Notes under the pieces: model-generated | Told to the model about the DNA's origin: nothing | Database searches by the model: none | Seen by the model: only the letters and a program-made list of their open reading frames with translations | In this document: positions 58,591-64,000 of the stretch, one piece after another | Position numbering within the stretch: the stretch's first letter is position 1 | How the letters are laid out: every line of letters begins with the position of its first letter | Translations under genes and position numbers: made by a program | Origin: Anthoceros angustus | Taxonomy: Eukaryota > Streptophyta > Anthocerotopsida > Anthocerotales > Anthocerotaceae | Length of the DNA stretch: 64,000 nt | Assembly (NCBI GenBank): GCA_010909165.1 | Contig: MU008180.1 | Coordinates: 929,884-993,883 of the forward strand | Reading direction: 5' to 3'

Positions 58591-58892
58591 CTATTTTATG
58601 TAGGACAGGACTTTTATAATTCACTAAGCAAGCTCCTAAAAGGTGGGGACACGTGTCGGAAGAAGGAGCCATCAACTGGGTTCCCATATCCAGTCCGCTA
58701 TTCCACCCCGTCGCTCTCGGAAGCATGGAGCGCATTGGATGTTGTGGTGTATGGATGTGGAGTTGGCGGGCAGCGAATGCGCAGGCCAGGAGCTTAGGAA
58801 GTTCTCAGGTCAGAGCGGAGCATAGCGATTAATCTTTGGTAGGATCCCCAGCAGGTGCACAGGACTGGACTGGAGGGGGCCAGATTGCGGGC

Positions 58893-61170
58893 ATGGCTAG
58901 CACATTTGCGCTGAGGAGACCTCCCTTGCTGTCCAACGCAGTCCTGGAAAATCCGTCCAGGTTGTTGGACCCACAGGAGGCATGTGGGAAATGCGCGTTA
59001 TCCTACTCCAGATTCCCAGGTTTCAGGAATTCCTTGCACAGAGGCAAGGAATCGCAAGCAGGATTCTTCGGAATTGTGCAGAACCTGTCACCCCTGCAGC
59101 TCTCGGAGAGGAGTTGGGGGCAGGTGGCCAGCGCCACCTCCATCCCCTCGCAGACCCAGCTACAGGCTGAGGTGCCCCTATCCACAGGGATCAGCGTGGG
59201 CAAACTGGCGGTACAGGGCCCGCGGGAGGAGATGGAGGATGACTTCGTGGTGGAGCCCAATGCGCCCAAAGGGTTCACTTACGTAGGAGTGTTCGATGGG
59301 CACGCCGGCTTCTCGTCGGTCCAGTTTCTAAGGTACTGCCGGGTTATTGCGCGCGCTGCCTGGGCTGTGGAGCTTTAGTGGAAGGGTCTTGGGCCACTAA
59401 TCTTGGATAAGCCTGGCAGGTGTATGCTGATTGCGAGCATGATACCTTGTCACCATACTTGTACAGGGAGGAACTCTACAAGGAATGCATTTCTGCATTA
59501 GACGGTGGAAGTTTGTTGGAAATCGACGACTCTTCAGGTGCAGAAGCTGCAGTTGCAAGTGCCTTTCTTCAGACTGACGAGAGGCTACTGGCAAGGTCTC
59601 TTCTTTCCTTGGATTGTCCCTGATGCAGGCATGGTTAACAGAAATCATGTGCTATGGTGACAACTCTGGATATTGAGAGCTGTGTTGGCGCCCCTCGTTT
59701 GCTGTGTCCGGAAACAGGTTGCAAGAACCTGGAGCGCAAAAGGAATCTGGGGCAACTGCAACGGTCTTGTTCGCACGCGAGGACCGATTGCTGGTTGCGC
59801 ATGTTGGGGACTCCCGTGTGGTAATGGCCATATTTTTGAAGCTTCCCTCCTCTTCTCTCCCCACCAGGCTGTGCAACTGTCGTCCGCATCGCATGGTTTT
59901 TTCCTTGCTTGGAGCTCATTCCTGCTTTTGGGGCATGTGGGAGATGTTCAGGTGCTGTGCCGTGCTGGGAAAGCTGAACAACTGTCTGAGGATCATCGTC
60001 CTTATAGTAACAAGAAGAAATCGCTTGCCGAAGTCCAACGAATTAAAGATGCCGGCGGCTGGGTAGGGAATAGCTCGATAGCCTTTGAGGAAGCTCAGGG
60101 ATTTTGAGAAGCGCAACGAGCTTGCTGGACCTGACAGTCCACCGTCATGTTTTCCCCAGGTGACACATGGGCGCGTCTGCGGAAACTTGTCTGTGTCGAG
60201 AGCATTTGGAGACATATCATTCAAGACGGAGAGAAAACAGTGTGTTTACTTCACTGAGATACACTTGGTTAATGTCCCGTGGTGATGTACAAGCGTCACC
60301 TCCTAACTGTCATGCCTGCAGGTTTATCGAGGAAGGGGTTAAGACGAGATTATGGACAAGGGCATTTGCATCTAGGTGAGGTTTTGCAAATTTCGGATGC
60401 AGATATCTTTGCCATTGATGCCTCTCAATGGGAATGTTGTTCCAGGGATGCCACCTGACACGGCCTGGTGCAAACTGTTGGCATGTTATGGCATGGATGT
60501 ATGCACAGTGTTGATGTCAAAGGGGATTGGATCACAGCATTGCCGGATATTTCCTGTATGGAAGTAACTCCAGATGTGGAGTTTCTCATCGTGGCCACAG
60601 ATGGATTATGGGACTCGTTGAACAGGTAGCTGCCTCTCATCTCCTGCTCCACGTTTCAGCGTGGCGTCACTGAAGGACTCACTAAACCTGCGTTGTCTGC
60701 AGTGACGAAGCTGTGCGATTGGCGAGACGGCTGTTGAAGAAGCATGGAGACGTGCAGGTAACTGACTTGTCTCATAATTAATTACTGCTCTGCGTTCTCA
60801 AGCTATCTTACTCTTCTGTTGTCCATGGCAGCTCACCTGCGAAGCTCTGGTCCAACGTGCTCTGGTGAGGTTTTCTCTTGAGATTTTTTCTTCTCTTCAG
60901 AACTTTTCTTATCAGATGTTGAAAGTACATGAGCATGTTTGCTCACACGATTGATTTCTGCTCTGCTCAGGATCGAAATGGCCAAGACAACGTGACCATT
61001 GTCATACTGGACTTTGGGTATGCATTCCTGTCTCATCAAATCGACTTTGAAGGTTCGTTCTGGCTTTATCTCCTAATCCGCTGCGAATCTTGAGCAGGAG
61101 ACGGCTTCACGAAGACGAAAGCTGGTGGTCCAAGATTGTGGACTATGTGTCTTCGTTACTGGACTTGTGA
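58893..61170 (+). CDS. plastid PP2C phosphatase, TAP38/PPH1-like
   Basis: Ser/Thr phosphatase expected in chloroplasts; the Arabidopsis relative TAP38/PPH1 dephosphorylates LHCII and so returns antenna from state 2 to state 1. The N-terminus (MASTFALRRPPLLSNAV) looks like a transit peptide. PP2C blocks across the exons: GPREEMEDDFVV, VGVFDGHAGFSSVQFLR, EELYKECISAL, GATATVLFAREDRLLVAHVGDSRV, EDHRPYSNKKKSLAEV, HGRVCGNLSVSRAFGDISF, EEGVKTRLWTRAFAS, TPDVEFLIVATDGLWDSLN, NGQDNVTIVILDFG. Metal ligands (MEDD, DGHAG, DGLWD, QDN) are present. Exon ends include 59332, 59595 and about 59820; the last exon ends at 61170 with WWSKIVDYVSSLLDL. The C-terminal hydrophobic anchor I recall from TAP38 is not evident. 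The exon between 60380 and 60540 was not resolved. Convergent with LIP2p, 107 bp apart. Confidence 0.87.
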
Positions 61171-61277
61171 ATGATCTAGGAAATCACGCTGCATAGTTGT
61201 CTCACCAGCCTGTAAGTTAAACGCAACCCCGTGTTGGAAATGTGTTGGACGTGCAGCAGAACAGACATGTATGCATG

Positions 61278-62542
61278 TCACATTGTTGTCGACGTCCGGT
61301 CGCACAGCCCGGACGTCACCGTTCTTGGCTCTCCCAGAGAAGGCCGACTTACGGGTACCAGGTCTAGGTCGAAGACATCTGAGAAAGCTTCCAGCAAGCG
61401 CTCATGTACCTTGCCCAGTAGGGCGCCAGATTGTTCTTCATTCAGTTGCAGGGGCGACAGTATTCGTGCAATGCTTCCCACTGGTCGATCAGCTATGCCG
61501 CATGGAACTATGCGTTGGAATGGAGTGAGATCGGTGTTCACGTTGAGTGCGAGGCCATGGTATGTGAACCACCTAGAGACACGCACACCCACGGCGGCCA
61601 CCTTGGCGTTGCCTGCCACACGATTGGCAAGGCAGATGAGTCAGCTGCAAATGACCGCGACCTAACAGTCCAACAAAAGGAGAGGGAGAAAGGAACCTAC
61701 CAACCCAAACCCCAGTGAGCCCCTCCACCCGGGATCCTACTAAGCCGCAGGCTGTCCATAGCGCGCGAATCACCACCTCTTCCAGAGCTCGGAGATACCA
61801 ATGTAGGTCCTGGCGATGGCGACGTAGGTCGAGGATGGGATACATCACCAGCTGCAGTCTCCACCAACTTCCATGGTCACCTCCACGCCAGCCTGGTCGC
61901 TCAGCAGTCTAATCACGACAACGCCCTATCCTACAGTCGTCAACATGACGAGCAGGAGGAAATTACCTGGCCAGGACCATGATAGGTGACCTCCCCGCCC
62001 CGCTCTGTGCGGTGCAGCTCGAAGGGAGGATCATCCCTGTCGAACCGTAAATACTCATCCGAGCTCATTGTCCCCATGGTATACACCGGCGGATGTTGCA
62101 ACATAACCAGCGTGTCCTCGCACTGTTGTTCCCCTTGGCTCAGCGCGGCACAGCGGGCATCAACCAGTGACTTCTGCCATCTCCAGGCCTCAACATACGG
62201 CACCAGCTGATCGAACATGTCGTAGCACTGGCACCTGACGGCATCACAGAACTCCCGCCTGTAAGCACGGCCTCATCCCCGCCATAACAAACAAGCAGCT
62301 GCCGCAACAAACCTGCGCTGCACCTGCAGATGCAGATCCGGCGTCTTCATCCGTGCCGGACGAGCTGTGCGCTCTACCTGAAACACACAAAATAAAATTG
62401 TGTGGCGAAAACAACAACGATTGTGTAAAGGCGAGGCGAGGCGCGGAAGAGGAGAATTACAGAGAGATCGGAGTCCCGGCTGAGGGAGCATCGCAGGAGC
62501 AGAGAAGGCCGGCAAGCTGCAGCAGCCGCCATGGACGCGCAT
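61278..62542 (-). CDS. LIP2P: plastidial octanoyltransferase (LIP2p-type, LipB family)
   Basis: Moves the octanoyl group from acyl carrier protein to lipoyl domains of the plastid pyruvate dehydrogenase E2, first step of lipoate assembly. Exons in order: a transit-peptide region (ATG at 62542 or 62491; [14 protein letters not shown]), [20 protein letters not shown], then [27 protein letters not shown], simplified here as CDAVRC and [88 protein letters not shown] and [15 protein letters not shown]. The catalytic Lys (KVAAVG) and Cys (VPCGI) of LipB enzymes are both present. The wording PVYTMGT and DLHWYLR is that of the plastid rather than the mitochondrial plant enzyme. Ends at 61278. Divergent from the receptor-like kinase. 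Confidence 0.9.
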
Positions 62543-63369
62543 GGACGCCGATTCTGCGATTTCGATTTGTTTGGGTGGTATCCCTCGAAGGAGCCTGGCG
62601 AGCATAGAACAAGAGCAGGGCGGGAGGGTAGGGAGGGCCGGGCCGAGGCTGGCCGGCTCGGGGCTGGCCAGGCCTCTTTCTATGCTCAAGCGGCTCTTTT
62701 TCCAGCAGGGAAAGTCGACTTTTGGGAGTTTGGGAATATTTTCAAACTTAAAGTAATGGAGAAAACGTAAGGAAGGGCAGGCTGAGCGAGCGAACGCCGC
62801 CTGATTCGAGTCCCTCGGATCTCCGTCCCTCCCTGTGGCATCCGTGCCCAGTGAAATGCACGAAAGCAGAGCCAGGCCAGCCAGGATCGACAGCCTTTGA
62901 CGGTGGACCAGATCAGGGGAAAAGGGAGGGACTGCGCGCCCGTGCATCATCAGCAGCTTCAAATTATATCACGGGCATGGGCTGGGCGAGGCTGAGGGCA
63001 GCAGCAGGCAGCGATGCAGCGGCAGCAGATGCCATGGATGGGAACCCTAGTCGCGGGAGCTGCTACGGGGTTGGGTGCAGGGGCCTGCTGAGGCGGATCA
63101 GGGGCACAGGTTTCAGGTCTCGCGCAATTGGATCCCGGTAGGGGTTTCCGGTGCTGTGCCTGGGGGCACGCCAGTGTGCAGGATATATTGCCCTCTTTTC
63201 ACTGCTCGGAAGCTAGTCAGAAATGCCATAACATTTGTCATTGAAAATGTGTCAGGTGCGTTTCTGTGCCTCTGCGTATGTGTATATGAGTGTGCGAGTG
63301 TATGTATGTATTCGTTCCGTGTGCTGAGAGCTGTGGTTTGAGCTGAAGGACATTGGCTTTGCACTTCAG

Positions 63370-64000
63370 GGCAGTTGAGAAGCAGTGTGACTGTGATAGC
63401 GACGAGGCTGTGGGATGTTTTGGTGACGCTCTTGTCATTGGGTGTTTGGTGGCAGGTAAAAAGCCGATCATCCAAAGAATTTTATTTTGGAGTGGGAATC
63501 AGTGTGGGCTTTGTAGTTGCTGTATTAGGCTGCTGGGGCCTTCATCTTCTGTGGAAGTTTTGGTTAAGAGGGAAGGGATCTGACTACATTGCCTCGTTCG
63601 ACCCTGAAACTTCAGTTTTAGGATCTACAACAAGGTTTTCCTTTGTGGAGCTCCAAACTGCTACCAACCACTTTCGGGAGAAGCTGGGTGCTGGGGGATT
63701 TGGAGCAGTGTACAAGGGAGTGCTGCAGGATCAGACAGTTGTTGCAGTGAAGCAACTTGAGAGGAAAGGTCAAGGCGAGAAGGAGTTCCGGGCAGAAGTT
63801 GCCACTATAGGGAACACTCATCACAAGAATCTGGCACGTCTTTATGGCTTCTGCTCGGAGGGAGCCCATAGGCTTTTGGTGTATGAGTACCTCTCAAAGG
63901 GCTCCCTGGACAGATATCTGCTAAGATGGAGTGATGAGGAAGAGATCGAGTTCAATCGTCCACTTCTGAATTGGGGGACCCGATTTAATGTGGCGTTGGG
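63370..64000 (+). CDS. receptor-like Ser/Thr kinase, SD2-5-like (5' part, runs off right edge)
   Basis: From 63370 one open frame gives a short outer segment, a membrane helix (YFGVGISVGFVVAVLGCW, about 63483-63536), a basic stop-transfer (LLWKFWLRGKG) and the N-lobe of a kinase: FSFVELQTATNHF, LGAGGFGAVYKGVL, VVAVKQLERKGQGEKEF, VATIGNTHHKNLARLYGF, HRLLVYEYLSKGSLDRYL. This wording is that of SD2-5-type G-lectin receptor kinases. The window ends before the catalytic loop. Upstream, an exon ending at 63255 can be joined in phase, but I could not find a lectin, S-locus or PAN domain between the LIP2p promoter and the membrane helix. Either the ectodomain is very short or the true 5' exons were missed. 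Confidence 0.85.

Noticed and set aside
1-64000. CRISPR arrays, operons, bacterial or plastid DNA, tRNA and rRNA genes
   Set aside because: Spliced eukaryotic genes throughout; no spaced repeats of CRISPR type and no convincing tRNA or rRNA was found by eye.

Overview
This is a nuclear window from a green land plant. Introns are short (mostly 60-150 bp, GT-AG). There are plastid-targeted proteins (a TAP38/PPH1-like PP2C and a plastidial octanoyltransferase), plant signalling families (CNGC, RBOH, Raf-like kinase, receptor-like kinase) and long PLS-type PPR proteins. The left edge carries a Kintoun/DNAAF2 gene, which serves assembly of axonemal dynein, so the species very probably makes flagellated sperm. 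Together with the expanded PLS-PPR family this points to a seedless plant (bryophyte, lycophyte or fern). I cannot name the species.

Layout. 0-1 kb: 5' part of Kintoun (-). 1.9-5.2 kb: a CNGC-type channel (+) with AT-rich introns. 5.7-10.6 kb: an unusual gene (+) that joins an ANTH domain, a linker with clathrin-box-like motifs and a Raf-like kinase domain. 10.6-17.4 kb: no recognisable gene, becoming very rich in microsatellites towards 17 kb. 17.4-21.3 kb: RBOH NADPH oxidase (+), 11 exons. 21.3-28.3 kb: intergenic, with several short tandem duplications and a GC-rich 44-bp minisatellite. 28.3-33.4 kb: DPH1 (-) and a kanadaptin-like FHA protein (+), head to head. 35.1-36.3 kb: LINE remnant. 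36.5-45.4 kb: two inverted, head-to-head PPR paralogues; the minus copy is a clear pseudogene and the plus copy is interrupted only by one single-base frameshift inside a very recent internal duplication. 46.2-47.4 kb: an intact gag-only ORF (-). 49.1-54.7 kb: VPS35L of Retriever (-), head to head with APH1 of gamma-secretase (+, 54.9-55.6 kb). 56.1-58.6 kb: an unidentified multi-exon gene. 58.9-61.2 kb: TAP38/PPH1-like PP2C (+), convergent with plastidial lipoyl/octanoyltransferase LIP2p (-, 61.3-62.5 kb). 63.4-64 kb: start of a receptor-like kinase (+), cut by the window edge.

The genes are not one pathway. Themes that recur are endomembrane traffic (ANTH kinase, VPS35L, APH1), calcium/ROS signalling (CNGC, RBOH, kinases) and compact divergent promoters. 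The most interesting items are the ANTH-clathrin-box-Raf kinase fusion, the gag-only ORF with amplified internal repeats, and the PPR pair caught in the act of unit duplication and decay. Exon borders were placed by eye from splice signals, reading frame and remembered family consensus; no alignment or transcript was available.
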